DNA from: CAVOJY01 sp963696405
Lineage (GTDB): Bacteria; Chloroflexota; Limnocylindria; Limnocylindrales; CSP1-4
Assembly (NCBI GenBank): GCA_963696405.1
Contig: CAVOJY010000003.1
Span: 1 to 64,000 of the forward strand
Direction: 5' to 3'
DNA length: 64,000 nt
Shown here: positions 7,490 through 16,488 of the stretch, piece after piece
Position numbering within the stretch: position 1 is the stretch's first letter
How the letters are laid out: every line of letters starts with the position of its first letter
Translations under genes and position numbers: made by a program
Notes under the pieces: generated by a model
What the model saw: only the letters and a program-made list of their open reading frames with translations
The model's database searches: none
Told to the model about the DNA's origin: nothing

Positions 7490-10186
7490 TCAGGGCTCCA
7501 GGACGAGGCGGTGCGCCGTGGCGCGGTCGACGGCCGATCGCGTGAACGGCAGCGGCACGGTCTCGTTTCGCAGCCACGGCCCGATCATGTCGTCGTAGTG
7601 TGAGTCGAAGGGGATGCCCGACTCGCCCGTGGTGATGATCACGCGGGCGCCGTCGAGGTCGCCCATGTCGACGGCGAGCCGGTACGAAGGCCCGGCGGAG
7701 ACCGTGAAGATGACGCCGATGCCCTCGCCCGGTTCACCGGTGTACGGGTCCGGGTAGGCGCGCGACACGTCGAACGCGTTCTGGTTGACGGCGAACGGCG
7801 CGCCCGGGCACGCGTAGGGCCCGCGGTTGAACACCGCCTCGATCGGCCCGACCCCCGACGTCCCGAGGGTCGGTTCGCGGAACGTGATGGTGTGCACCGC
7901 GCCCCACGTCCATTTGGCCGGGTCGCCCAGTGCGGCGCGCAGGTCGCTCCCCGCCGCGTCGAGCACGGAAGACAGGACCTCCGACATGGTTTCCACGCCG
8001 GCGGTTCCGGGGTCGTCCCACCAGCGACTCCCCGGCTGGCTCAGCAGCGCGAGGGTCGCCTCGGCGGACCGGCCCGTGCCGACGAACAGGCGGGCAATGT
8101 CCCCCGGTGAGCCGCCGGCGCCCAGCCGCGGGTCGAAGAGCGCACGCGCCAGTCGGTATTCGAACGCCCAGAAGGCGGCACAGCCGGTCGAATCGACCGT
8201 GCAGAGCCCGTCCCAGTCGCGGATGCGCTGCAGCACCACGCCGCCGTCCGCCTGCCTCGGCGCGGCATCGCTGAGCCGGGCAACCACCTCCGGGACCTGG
8301 CCGACGAAGGTGTCGCCCTGGATGCGGCCCATCGCCTCGGGAGTGAGTCCGCCACCGGCCTCGAGGAGCTCGGTGATGCGCTGCGCTCGGTACCCGGCGT
8401 CCCAGTCGCTGGCCAGGAAATGGGGATAGGCGCCATCGACGACCGCGTTGTTGGCCGTCACGATCGCGTCGTCCGGCGGGTCGAACAGGCGGGGGAGGTC
8501 GTCGAAGGGCAGGTAGCCGGTCCAGTCGTGGCTTCCGTCCCAGCCCGGCGCCGGCATCGTCCCGTCCCCGGACCGTCGCACCGGCACGAGTCCCGGCATC
8601 TGGTAGCCGATGTGCCCCTCAACGTCGGCGTAGACGACGTTCTGCGAGGGCGCAGAGAACAGGCGCAGGGCATCGCGGAACGCCTCGTAGCCTGCTGCCC
8701 GGTCGAGGGCGAGGATGGCCTCCGCAGAGCGATCCGGCTCGGCGATCGCGGTCCAACGAAGGGAGTAGACGACGCCGCTGCCGTTGAGGTCGCTGCCGCC
8801 TTCGCCGGCCGGCCGCAGGTCCTGGACCGCGTCGCTCACGACCGGGCCGTGGACCGTTTCGCGCACCATGATCGGCACGTCCGGGCCGCCGGCCACGCGG
8901 ATCACCTCCTGGCGCAGCGTCATCGCCCGCATCGAGCCCAGGTACTCGTAGCGGTTCGCGTCAGAAGCGTCGACTCGTTCGACGAAGAGGTCCTGGACGT
9001 CCGGATCGACGTTGGTGAACGCCCAGGCGATGCGCGCGTTGTGTCCGAGAACCACCCCCGCGGAGCCCGCGAAGCTCACCCCAGCCACGTCGTACGGGCA
9101 CGCGTCGTTCACCGGAACGCAGTGGAGGCCGTTGATGAACCAGATGGACGGCATGCCGTGCGGCAGGTGCGGGTCGTTGGCGAGGATCGGATAGCCGCTG
9201 GCCGATCGCGACGGGCCGACCACCCAGTTGTTGGAGCCGGCCGCATCGAGTGCGTTGCCAGCCCGGGAGGGGTCGACCGAGTCCAGGTCGACGAGCCCTC
9301 CTGCGAGCCGGGCAAGCCGGGTGAGCGCCCGCTCGGAACCGCCATCGAGCCCGACGCCCGCGAGCGCCTCGGACCCCGCAAGGACGGCCTCCGCGACAAC
9401 GGCCCTGCCGCCGGCCTCCGCGACCACGGCCCTGCCGCCGGACATCCCGCGCCCCGTTGCCCCGGCGCCCCCGGAACCAGGTGCGCCCGTGGGCACGATC
9501 ACTGGCCAGTCCGATCGATAGGCTGGCGACAGCTCGGCGACGGCCGCCGGGTCCACCTTCGCGGCGAGAAGCAGGTTGAAGAGCTCGGCATCCATGTTGC
9601 CGCCGAGCCCCCAGGCCTGGACCTTCTGCCAGGTCAGGGTGTCGACGGGCGTCCACGGGTCCGGCCGGAAGCCGGCCAGGCCGCCGCCCGCCCCGGTGAG
9701 GCCGAGCACGGCGAAGGGGAGGGGCCGGTCGGGATGCGCATCAAGCCACGCGTTCACACCCGCGGCGTACGCCCCGAGCATGCGGCGCGCGTCGGGGGAC
9801 AGGGCGGCGAGGTCGCGTTCCGCCGCGTGCCGCCACCCGAGCGTGCGCGCCAGACGGTCGCGGTCGACCTGTGACTCCCCGAACAGCTCGGCGAGGCGAC
9901 CCGAGCCCAGCCTCCGCCAGACCTCCATCTGCCACATGCGCTCCGAGGCATGGACCCAGCCCTGGGCGGCGAAGAGGTCGGTCGGTGTCGAGGCGTATAT
10001 GTGCGGGATGCCGTTGGCGTCGCGGATCACGGTGACGTCGGCCGCGAGGCCCGGAAGCCGGGCGGAGCCATCCCGCTGCGGGAAGCCGCGGATCACGACC
10101 GCGGCCGTGATACTGCCGAGCGCCCCGAGCACGAGCGCGACGAGGAGAAGGACGACGAGGATCGCGACGATGGCGCGACGGCCCAA
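7490..10186 (-). CDS. Penicillin-acylase-family Ntn hydrolase
   Basis: Secreted or membrane-tethered N-terminal-nucleophile amidase of the penicillin acylase/AHL acylase family (peptidase S45). Residues 1-32 form a signal anchor (AIVAILVVLLLVALVLGALG). The A chain follows with IRDANGIPHIYASTPTDLFA and GWVHASERMWQMEVWRR. Self-cleavage would occur at Gly317-Ser318 in AAGSNNWVVG, freeing the nucleophilic serine. The B chain keeps ILANDPHLPHGMPSIW and the typical C-terminal fold. 898 residues, long for the family. The excess is a low-complexity spacer of about 80 residues just before Ser318, with a perfect nine-residue repeat GGRAVVAEA. Substrate unknown. Transcribed alone, convergent with the small membrane protein. 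Confidence 0.88.
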   Translation of the reverse strand: MGRRAIVAILVVLLLVALVLGALGSITAAVVIRGFPQRDGSARLPGLAADVTVIRDANGIPHIYASTPTDLFAAQGWVHASERMWQMEVWRRLGSGRLAELFGESQVDRDRLARTLGWRHAAERDLAALSPDARRMLGAYAAGVNAWLDAHPDRPLPFAVLGLTGAGGGLAGFRPDPWTPVDTLTWQKVQAWGLGGNMDAELFNLLLAAKVDPAAVAELSPAYRSDWPVIVPTGAPGSGGAGATGRGMSGGRAVVAEAGGRAVVAEAVLAGSEALAGVGLDGGSERALTRLARLAGGLVDLDSVDPSRAGNALDAAGSNNWVVGPSRSASGYPILANDPHLPHGMPSIWFINGLHCVPVNDACPYDVAGVSFAGSAGVVLGHNARIAWAFTNVDPDVQDLFVERVDASDANRYEYLGSMRAMTLRQEVIRVAGGPDVPIMVRETVHGPVVSDAVQDLRPAGEGGSDLNGSGVVYSLRWTAIAEPDRSAEAILALDRAAGYEAFRDALRLFSAPSQNVVYADVEGHIGYQMPGLVPVRRSGDGTMPAPGWDGSHDWTGYLPFDDLPRLFDPPDDAIVTANNAVVDGAYPHFLASDWDAGYRAQRITELLEAGGGLTPEAMGRIQGDTFVGQVPEVVARLSDAAPRQADGGVVLQRIRDWDGLCTVDSTGCAAFWAFEYRLARALFDPRLGAGGSPGDIARLFVGTGRSAEATLALLSQPGSRWWDDPGTAGVETMSEVLSSVLDAAGSDLRAALGDPAKWTWGAVHTITFREPTLGTSGVGPIEAVFNRGPYACPGAPFAVNQNAFDVSRAYPDPYTGEPGEGIGVIFTVSAGPSYRLAVDMGDLDGARVIITTGESGIPFDSHYDDMIGPWLRNETVPLPFTRSAVDRATAHRLVLEP
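9387..9440. repeat. 27-bp tandem duplication inside the acylase gene
   Basis: Two copies of a 27-base unit, 9387-9413 and 9414-9440, differing at one base (caac versus ccac). In frame they give nine duplicated residues in the linker upstream of the autoproteolysis site, so the duplication preserves the reading frame. Confidence 0.9.
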
Positions 10187-10617
10187 TTGCTCCCTCCCGG
10201 TTCCATGCCCGCATCCACCGGCGCGGCGCCGGTGTCGACCTCATGATGACGCGGGCGGCAAGCCGCCGCCAGCGCTTCTGCGGGGTCGGCGCTCCGCTAC
10301 ACCCCGATCCCCAGCGGGGCGAGGGACGGGCGAGGGACTGGGCGAGGGACTGGGCGAGGGTGAAGTCGCCCGGGTGAAGCCACCTGGGCCCGACCGGGGG
10401 CCCGCACTGCTCAGCGACGGGGGACCGACCACGTCATACGAGAGCCCCCGTAGCCTTGGCCGGGATCGATCCGGCAGGACCGCCACGGGGATGCCGAGGA
10501 CCGTGGCCGATGTCCCGGCCCGAGCGTGAGTCGGGACGTCCAAGCCGGACCCTGGGGCCCCCCGGCCTGCACTGACCGGGGGCGAGGAGGCCAACGCCAC
10601 GGGGATTTGCATTCGAC
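10187..10617. other. Divergent intergenic region with 12-bp repeats
   Basis: Spacer between the acylase (minus) and the cupin gene (plus). Positions 10316-10363 hold about four tandem copies of GGGCGAGGGACT, slightly degenerate. The bases just left of 10618 are open in the cupin frame (TPRGFAFD) and may belong to that protein. No clear promoter box. Confidence 0.45.
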
Positions 10618-10899
10618 ATGTACGGGTGGTCGAACGGCCCGGGCGACCGGTACGCGGCGCACCGGCACGACCACGACAAGGTCATCGTGGTCACTCGCGG
10701 CGACATCGTCTTCGGGCTGCCGGAGGCCGGGACCGGCGTTTCCCTGGATGCGGGCGATCGCCTGGACCTGCCGGCCGGCACGCTCCACCATGCCGTCGTG
10801 GGGCCGCGCGGCGTGCACTGCCTGGAGGCCCACCTGGAGCCGGGCACGCTGGGGAAGCGCGCGGAGCGACGCGCCGGCTGGGTGGCGGGGGAACCCTGA
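10618..10899 (+). CDS. Cupin-domain protein
   Basis: Single-domain cupin, a small beta-barrel that usually binds a metal through His residues. Motif 1 is seen as HRHDHDKVIVVTRGDI and motif 2 as GDRLDLPAGTLHHAVVGP. 93 residues from the ATG at 10618 (MYGWSNGPGDRYAAH). The frame is open and plausible a little upstream, so a longer protein from a non-ATG start is possible. A GAAGAACCGCCGT hairpin follows 11 bases after the stop. Function unknown. Confidence 0.7.
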   Translation: MYGWSNGPGDRYAAHRHDHDKVIVVTRGDIVFGLPEAGTGVSLDAGDRLDLPAGTLHHAVVGPRGVHCLEAHLEPGTLGKRAERRAGWVAGEP

Positions 10900-10902
10900 G
10901 GC

Positions 10903-10946
10903 AAAAAGAGAAGAACCGCCGTGGAGGAGGGAACGGCGGTTCTTCT
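10903..10946 (-). terminator. Strong 14-bp hairpin between cupin and Lrp genes
   Basis: Perfect inverted repeat: left arm aGAAGAACCGCCGT (10909-10922), ten-base loop GGAGGAGGGA, right arm ACGGCGGTTCTTCt (10933-10946). On the minus strand the hairpin is followed by TCTTTTTGCC, a proper U-tract, so it is a textbook terminator for minus-strand transcription. On the plus strand there is no U-tract, but the loop carries a purine-rich Shine-Dalgarno-like stretch. Confidence 0.7.
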
Positions 10947-11085
10947 GGGCTGGATGGGCGTCAGTATTCTTATTCAGGCGATGCCCGGATTTTGCGGTTC
11001 CCCGGCAACGCATTCATACTGTACCCTACAAATCAAAGGTCGTCAAGCGCGGGCGCGCTTACGGACGCGGCATCACCGAGGCACG

Positions 11086-11757
11086 ATGGCTAACGAAACG
11101 CGGCTGGATCCGATGGACGAGCAAATCCTCGCGATCCTCCAGGAGGACGGCCGGCGCACCTACGCGGAGATCGCGTCACTCGTCGGCCTGACAGCTCCCT
11201 CCGCTCACGAACGGGTGAAGAAGCTCGAAGCGCGCGGCACCATCCTCGGCTATGCGGCGTCCGTCGATGCGCACCAAGCGGGTTTCGGCGTCCTGGCGTT
11301 CGTCCTGGTGGCGCAGGAGATCTACTCCGACTGGGACTCGGTGACCAGCCAATTCCGAACCATGCCCGAGGTGGTCGAATGCCACCACGTCGCCGGCGAC
11401 GAGGACTTCGTCCTGAAGGTCCGGGCACGAGACACCGGGCACCTTGAACGCATCCTTCGCGAGATCCAGCTGAGCGGTCACGTGCGCTCGCTGCGCACCA
11501 TGGTCGTCTTGTCGTCGCCGCTCGAGGGGCGTGGGCTGCCAATAGGGTTGGACACGCCGCTGCCGAACGTGCGCGCCGCGAACCACCGTGCCCGGCTGGG
11601 CGTCGCGCCCGAGATCCCCCTGGCGGAGCCCGACGCGGTCGTGCAACCTGACGCGCCCGCACCGCCCGCCGACGCATTCGGTGCGCACATCGCTCCCGCG
11701 CCCGCGTCGCCGATCCCGCCCGTCGTCGCGGAAACCAGCGAGACCCCTTCCGCGTAG
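11086..11757 (+). CDS. Lrp/AsnC-family transcriptional regulator with Pro/Ala-rich tail
   Basis: Feast-famine type DNA-binding regulator, usually octameric and sensing an amino acid. ATG at 11086 (MANETRLDPMDEQILAILQE). The helix-turn-helix is LTAPSAHERVKKLEARGTI, followed by the RAM ligand-binding domain (VVECHHVAGDEDFVLKVRAR) ending near residue 150. The protein continues for about 70 residues of Pro/Ala-rich sequence (QPDAPAPPADAFGAHIAPAP) not normal for the family. The frame is also open from a GTG at 10921 inside the upstream hairpin, but homology begins only at 11086. No obvious target gene adjacent. Confidence 0.88.
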   Translation: MANETRLDPMDEQILAILQEDGRRTYAEIASLVGLTAPSAHERVKKLEARGTILGYAASVDAHQAGFGVLAFVLVAQEIYSDWDSVTSQFRTMPEVVECHHVAGDEDFVLKVRARDTGHLERILREIQLSGHVRSLRTMVVLSSPLEGRGLPIGLDTPLPNVRAANHRARLGVAPEIPLAEPDAVVQPDAPAPPADAFGAHIAPAPASPIPPVVAETSETPSA

Positions 11758-12091
11758 TCATCCACGGTGGTGGTGGGGCTCGGGGTACGGTCGGACGACG
11801 ATGACACGGCGGACGGATTTGATGTCGACATCGCACGCGGTCAGCCGGTCGCAGCGGCTGCCTTCGACCAGGACCCCGCTGAGGAAGCCGCGATGGAGCC
11901 CTGCCACGGGCAGGGTCGTGATGCTCGGTAACGGGGTCGACTACTGGAGCGGGTCGGCGAGCGGATGGGGAGGCGATGTGCCGTACGGGGCGCGGTTCGG
12001 GATAGCCTCGATCAGGTCGGCGGCACGTTGCCGGGAGCGCCGCTGCTGGTGGGCACCTACAACTGAGGTTGCGCTGGCGTACGCTCCGTTC
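11758..12091. other. Intergenic region, no gene recognised
   Basis: About 330 bases between the Lrp gene and the next plausible start. Open frames exist, but their composition is arginine-rich and unlike protein. Nothing else stands out. Confidence 0.4.
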
Positions 12092-12904
12092 GTGAGCGCG
12101 AGGGAGGCGATCCACCGGGTCCGGGCGATCCAGCTTGTCGGCACGGACGATCCCGGGTACCTGTCGGCGATGGCCGACCAGGCGCTTGCCCATCGGCACT
12201 ACGGCCCCAAGGAGGACCAGAGCGCGACCTACCACGTCAGCGGGCGCGTCGAGGCCGCGGCGCGGGCGTGGTTGTCGGCGCGCGTGCCGCTCCTGCTCGA
12301 GCGCGTCATCGCCGCCGACGTCCTCTACCGGAACGCCCGCGCGTACGAGCGTCTCTACCTCGAGCTCGATGCCGTCGAGGGCCGTGACGGGATCCCGTCG
12401 CGCGTCTACGAGGTGAAGTTCACGAGCAACCTGGCGGCGATGCGGCGGGGCTTCGGCCAGGTGGCGAGGGCGGTGCGCCTGCTCGAGACGCGCTTCGACC
12501 GCGTCGAGGGAATTGTCATCCTGGTTGCGGCTCGCCGCGGCGATTTCGACCGCGAGGACCCGCGGCTCGCCGACCTCACCTCGATCGCCGCGGAGGACCT
12601 CGCCGCCCCGGCACTCCCGGAGCACCCACTCCTGGAGATCGATCTGCAGGACCTGAGACCCTTCCTGGCGCCCGAGGACCTCGTCCTGCTGGAGACCGCC
12701 CGCGACGAGGGAGACGCCAACGTCACTGCCCGCGAGGAACGGGCAGCCCGGACCGCCGAGGAGGGTCCTCTGCCCCCGCCGGAGAGACCGCGGCGGCCGG
12801 CTGCCACGCTGGCATTCGGCGAGGAGGCCGAACCCAGCGAGGACGAGTCGCCCTTCGCGATCCTCAGGAGGCTGACGCAGCCGGAGTCGGAGGCGGGGCC
12901 GTAA
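12092..12904 (+). CDS. Uncharacterised protein with nuclease-like EVK motif
   Basis: Unrecognised soluble protein of 270 residues from the GTG at 12092 (VSAREAIHRVRAIQLVGTDD). The central block YLELDAVEGRDG..SRVYEVKFTSN has acidic residues followed by an E-x-K on a predicted strand, as in PD-(D/E)xK folds, but this resemblance is weak. The C-terminal third is acidic and Pro/Glu-rich with a conserved-looking end SPFAILRRLTQPE. The frame is open as far as 11588; I start where the sequence becomes protein-like. Its last 41 bases overlap the end of the convergent membrane-protein gene. Confidence 0.6.
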   Translation: MSAREAIHRVRAIQLVGTDDPGYLSAMADQALAHRHYGPKEDQSATYHVSGRVEAAARAWLSARVPLLLERVIAADVLYRNARAYERLYLELDAVEGRDGIPSRVYEVKFTSNLAAMRRGFGQVARAVRLLETRFDRVEGIVILVAARRGDFDREDPRLADLTSIAAEDLAAPALPEHPLLEIDLQDLRPFLAPEDLVLLETARDEGDANVTAREERAARTAEEGPLPPPERPRRPAATLAFGEEAEPSEDESPFAILRRLTQPESEAGP

Positions 12905-13193
12905 CCGCCCGCTCAGCGTCCGGGTCACTCACCGCGGGCGGGTCGCCCGCAAGGTACGGCGGGCTGCTGCGCAGGTAATCGCGGTGAAGCTCCAGGACCT
13001 GCTCGACCAGCGGGACCGGCGCGACGCCGCCGGATCGCTCGATCGTGCCGGCGACCCAGCCCGCTTCGAGCGAACGCTCGTCCGCCGCCAGGTCGTCCTC
13101 CTCGCGGGCGATCGTCCCGCGGACGAACCAGACGGTAGCCGCCCCGACGGCCAACCCGATGGCGAAGAGCCACCACACCCACGCGTCGTTCAC
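12864..13193 (-). CDS. Hypothetical protein with one N-terminal membrane span
   Basis: 109 residues from the GTG at 13193 (VNDAWVWWLFAIGLAVGAAT). The first 25 residues are a transmembrane anchor. The rest is acidic and soluble (IAREEDDLAADERSLEAGWV) and contains LVEQVLELHRDYLRSSPPYL, a helix likely to be structured. Divergent from lgt, with 128 bases between the starts. No family recognised. Confidence 0.55.
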   Translation of the reverse strand: MNDAWVWWLFAIGLAVGAATVWFVRGTIAREEDDLAADERSLEAGWVAGTIERSGGVAPVPLVEQVLELHRDYLRSSPPYLAGDPPAVSDPDAERAVTAPPPTPAASAS

Positions 13194-13320
13194 TGATTGA
13201 GTATATGGCCCGGGGCGGCACCTGCGGCCCGGCCGCGGCGAGCCGGCCGGCCGTCGCCACCATCGGGTCCGCCGCGTGCCCGCCGCGCGCGACCCCGAGC
13301 CGGTATCCTGCCGCGCAGTG

Positions 13321-14307
13321 ATGCCTCCCATTGCGTTGCCCCCCGCCCTCATCGTGGTCACGCCGACGCCGGTGGCCTTCACGATCGGCCCGGTCACGGT
13401 GCCCTGGTACGGGATCTGCTACGTCCTGGCGCTGGCCGCCGGCACCTTCATCATCGCCCGCGAGGCCAGGCGCCACGGAGAGAACCCCGAGCACGTCTGG
13501 AACGCGGTTCTCATGGTCTTCGTTTTCGCCCTCATCGGCGCCCGCATCTACCACGTGATCGACCAGTGGTCGTACTACGCGGGCGACCCGCTCAAGATCG
13601 TCCTGCCTCCGTACTCGGGTCTCGGCATCTACGGCGGGATCGCCGGGGCGATCGTCGGCATCGTGGTCTACACGCGGCGCAACCACCTGAGCTTCTGGCG
13701 GTGGGCGGATTTCGCGGTGCCCGGCCTCCTCATCGGCCAGGCCATCGGCCGCTGGGGCAACTTCTTCAACCAGGAGCTGTACGGCCCGCCGACGAACCTC
13801 CCCTGGGCCATCACGATCCAGTGCCAGTACCGCGTCGCGGCGTTCCCCTGCTCGGTCTACCCGTTCGAGACGACCGGGTTCCATCCACTGTTCCTCTACG
13901 AGGGGCTGCTCAGCCTCGTTGGCGGCCTGATCGCTCTCTGGCTGTCCCACCGGATGTGGGACCGGCTGCGCCCGGGGGACCTCGTCTCCTTCTGGTTCCT
14001 GTGGTACGGGTCCGTGCGCGCCCTCCTCGAGGTGTTCCGGGAGGGCTACAACTGGACGTTCTTCGGCATCCCGGTCGCCATCCTCGTCAGCGGTGGCGCG
14101 ATCGCCTACGGCGTCGTCAGCATCTGGTGGCGGCACCGGCTTCCGCCGGGGCAGCCGCGGACGCGGGGGACCGCAGCCCCGCTCTCCGAGGAGATCGCGA
14201 ACCCACCACCCGCGGCGACCGAGGAAATCGCGAACCCACCACCCGCGGCGACCGAGGATCCGCCGGTCCGGGACGGATCGCCCCCCGCGATGGAGCCGCC
14301 AGGCTGA
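13321..14307 (+). CDS. lgt: Prolipoprotein diacylglyceryl transferase
   Basis: Integral membrane enzyme that transfers diacylglycerol from phosphatidylglycerol to the lipobox cysteine of prolipoproteins, the first step of lipoprotein maturation. The signature GQAIGRWGNFFNQELYG is complete, and the HPLFLYE motif follows. About seven membrane spans. Start at the ATG 13321 (MPPIALPPALIVVTPTPVAF). The cytoplasmic tail is unusual, with two copies of EEIANPPPAAT. It would serve lipoproteins such as the one at 37725 and the one at 48697. A second, divergent homologue lies at 51454. Confidence 0.93.
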   Translation: MPPIALPPALIVVTPTPVAFTIGPVTVPWYGICYVLALAAGTFIIAREARRHGENPEHVWNAVLMVFVFALIGARIYHVIDQWSYYAGDPLKIVLPPYSGLGIYGGIAGAIVGIVVYTRRNHLSFWRWADFAVPGLLIGQAIGRWGNFFNQELYGPPTNLPWAITIQCQYRVAAFPCSVYPFETTGFHPLFLYEGLLSLVGGLIALWLSHRMWDRLRPGDLVSFWFLWYGSVRALLEVFREGYNWTFFGIPVAILVSGGAIAYGVVSIWWRHRLPPGQPRTRGTAAPLSEEIANPPPAATEEIANPPPAATEDPPVRDGSPPAMEPPG

Positions 14308-14363
14308 CCAGGGTCTGAAGCCGCCGTTCCCGTCAGGCGTGCGAGGCCGAAAGCCGCCCCCTC

Positions 14364-15134
14364 TCAGGCGCGCGAGGCCGCGACCGTCACGCTTTCCGCG
14401 TCGCCGGCCGGCATCGCCGCTTCGGCGGTGGCGAGCGTCGCCCTGAAGCGCCGCGCCGACTTCTCCATCTCGGCCGCCATGGCGGCCCGGGCCGCATCCG
14501 GGTCGCCTCGCTCGATCGCCTCGAACACGGCCACGTGCTCCGAGGCAGTCCGATGGGCATCCGGCTCTGGCTGGTTCGTCCGGGCGATCCACACGCGCTG
14601 CAGGGAGCGGATCGACGTCATCGTCTCAAGGAGCACGGAGTTGCCGGCGGCCTCCCAGATCAGCGTGTGGAACGCGACGTCAGCGGCGATGAGGCGCTCC
14701 AGGTCGTCGGCCGCTTCCTCCATGTTCTGCAGTTCCCCTCGCATGTCCTCGACGGCCTGCTCACTCCGCCGCTCGGCTGCGAGGCCGGCAAGGAGGGTCT
14801 CGAGGTGCTCGCGCGCCTCGATCAGGTCCAGGGCGCGCTGCTCGCCGAGCAGGAGGCCCCATTCGATGACCTTCGGCAGGACTTCGGACTCGGTGCTGCG
14901 CAGGAACGTGCCGTTGCCCGGACGAACCTCGACGATGCCGAGCATGCTGAGCGACTTGAGTGCTTCGCGCGTGTTCGTGCGCCCGATGCCGAGCGACTGG
15001 GCGAGCTGGCGCTCGGACGGGAGTCGACCGCCGGGCTTCACGGCCCCTGACAGCAGGTAGGCAAGCAGGCGGCGCGACACCTCGACGGTGGTGGTCTCGC
15101 GACGGGCCAGATCGAACGGCTCGAGCGCAGTCAT
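14364..15134 (-). CDS. GntR/FadR-type (FCD) transcriptional regulator 1
   Basis: Winged-helix repressor with a C-terminal FCD ligand-binding domain. 256 residues from the ATG at 15134. The DNA-binding part is LLSGAVKPGGRLPSERQLAQ and IGRTNTREALKSLSMLGIVE, followed by the wing VRPGNGTFL. The FCD domain keeps the metal-binding pattern, with His near the FHTLIWEAAGN helix and EHVAVFEAIERGD. It is a close paralogue of the regulator at 16489. It lies immediately downstream of the transaldolase-family gene, on the same strand and 130 bases away, so it may be part of that unit. Confidence 0.9.
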   Translation of the reverse strand: MTALEPFDLARRETTTVEVSRRLLAYLLSGAVKPGGRLPSERQLAQSLGIGRTNTREALKSLSMLGIVEVRPGNGTFLRSTESEVLPKVIEWGLLLGEQRALDLIEAREHLETLLAGLAAERRSEQAVEDMRGELQNMEEAADDLERLIAADVAFHTLIWEAAGNSVLLETMTSIRSLQRVWIARTNQPEPDAHRTASEHVAVFEAIERGDPDAARAAMAAEMEKSARRFRATLATAEAAMPAGDAESVTVAASRA

Positions 15135-15263
15135 CCTGACGCTAGCCTACCGCTTCGTCACCTGCCTCGGTGAGCTCTCCCGGCAGGCCGGGGAGCCTTC
15201 CGAACCGCGGCTGCTGCCGCCCGGTCCACGGTCCTGGCTTCTCTCGCCGTTCTCGCTCTGCCC

Positions 15264-16315
15264 TCAGCCCCCGCGCTGGGCGCGGATCTCGGCGAGGACG
15301 GCCAGCCAGCCCTCCACGAAGACGTCGCGGAAGTGCTGCACCGGGACCGAAGTCCTCGAACTCCTCCGGCGAGAGGGCCCCCAGGGTCATGCCCCTTGCG
15401 GAAGTCGTCGAAGTGCTCCGAGAGGGTGGCAAGGATGCGCCGGATCGATCGGGTCGGCCACGGTGTACTCGACGGGGGGATCGGCCTCGCAGGATCTCGG
15501 CCACCGTGGAGTAGTTGATGGTGGCCGCCGTCCACTCCCCGACGAGCCCCGTGTAGTCGATGGGCAGGCGGGCGCCCCCGAAGAGGAGCATGACCGGGTA
15601 GGAGCGCTCCCGCACCAGCGCCCGGGTGGCCCGTCCGATGGCCACCCCGGTCCAGTCGATGACGCTGAAGGGGACGGCGATGCCGTCGCGCTTGGCGAGC
15701 TTCTTGAGGTGATCGGCGAAGATGCCGGTGATGGGGCTCATGAAGAAGGGGGGCTTCTTCCCGGTCTTCGCACAGGTCCGGTTGTAGAGCTCGCAGGCGT
15801 ACTCCACCTGGTCGAGGCTGAAGACCTCGGTCAGGATGGTCTGGGAACCCTGCGGCCACCATCTCCTCGAAGGCCACGAAGCCGGGCAGGGTGGCCGGGA
15901 TCTTGGGGGTGGCGTTGGGACCCAGGGTGCGGGCCCGGTGGGCCTCATGGGTGATGAGGGCACCATCGTGGTCCGACTCGGGAGCCCCCTGGATGGAGAC
16001 GAAGCCCTCCCTGCCGCCCGAGGCGTCCCAGAGCGGCCGGAACTTGGCCAGCACGTTGGAGACGAGGCGCTCCTGGACCCGGTCGGCCACGTGGAGGTCG
16101 TCGTCGGAGGGGGAGGCCCCGGCCACCACCTGGGCGATGATCGGCTTCACGTAGTCGGGGGCGCGCTTGAGGAGGTTCCCCCCGTAGGAGGGGTTGGTGG
16201 TGCAGCCCATGGCCCCCTGGGCGAGGGCCAGGTCGCACTCCTCCATGGTGGGGTTGTTGAGCCACAGGCGGGTCGGCGTCGTGGCTCGCACCTTCTGGAA
16301 GTAACTCTCGGTCAC
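15264..16315 (-). CDS. Transaldolase-family protein, frameshifted
   Basis: Class I aldolase-like TIM barrel of the transaldolase family; it would act on sugar phosphates through a lysine Schiff base. Start at the GTG 16315 (VTESYFQKVRATTPTRLWLN), with AAGGAGAG eleven bases upstream. The family opening NNPTMEECDLALAQGAMGCT is intact, followed by EGFVSIQGAPE. The frame shifts near 15848 into TEVFSLDQVEYACELYNRTC, which carries FFMSPITGIFADHLKKLA, and shifts again near 15480, 15410 and 15345. The likely end is LAEIRAQRGG at the TGA 15264-15266. About 350 residues. An ACCGGT operator lies at 16393-16408 upstream. Not a close match to housekeeping TalA; a catabolic role is more likely. Confidence 0.7.
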
Positions 16316-16392
16316 GGCGCCTCTCCTTGGGCAGCGATGGATCCTATAGGGCAGCGAACAGCTCTGACCCACGGCGACCCTGGTGGAGCATT

Positions 16393-16408
16393 GGGTGACC
16401 GGTCGCCC
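16393..16408. promoter_or_regulatory. ACCGGT-class inverted repeat upstream of transaldolase gene
   Basis: GGGTGACCGGTCGCCC, a 16-bp near-palindrome (one mismatch pair), 78 bases before the transaldolase GTG. Fits the GGnnnACCGGTnnnCC family found at five other places in the catabolic island. Probable GntR/FCD operator (inference). Confidence 0.5.
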
Positions 16409-16488
16409 GTGCGGACATTCTAGCGAGGCGTACCTGCGAGCGCCAGATCACGCCAGTGCCGGGGGCGCTGACAGGCGCCGCACAGTGC

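Noticed and set aside
8420..9874. Long plus-strand open frame opposite the acylase gene
   Set aside because: Shadow of the 898-residue acylase; composition is His/Arg-rich with no domain.
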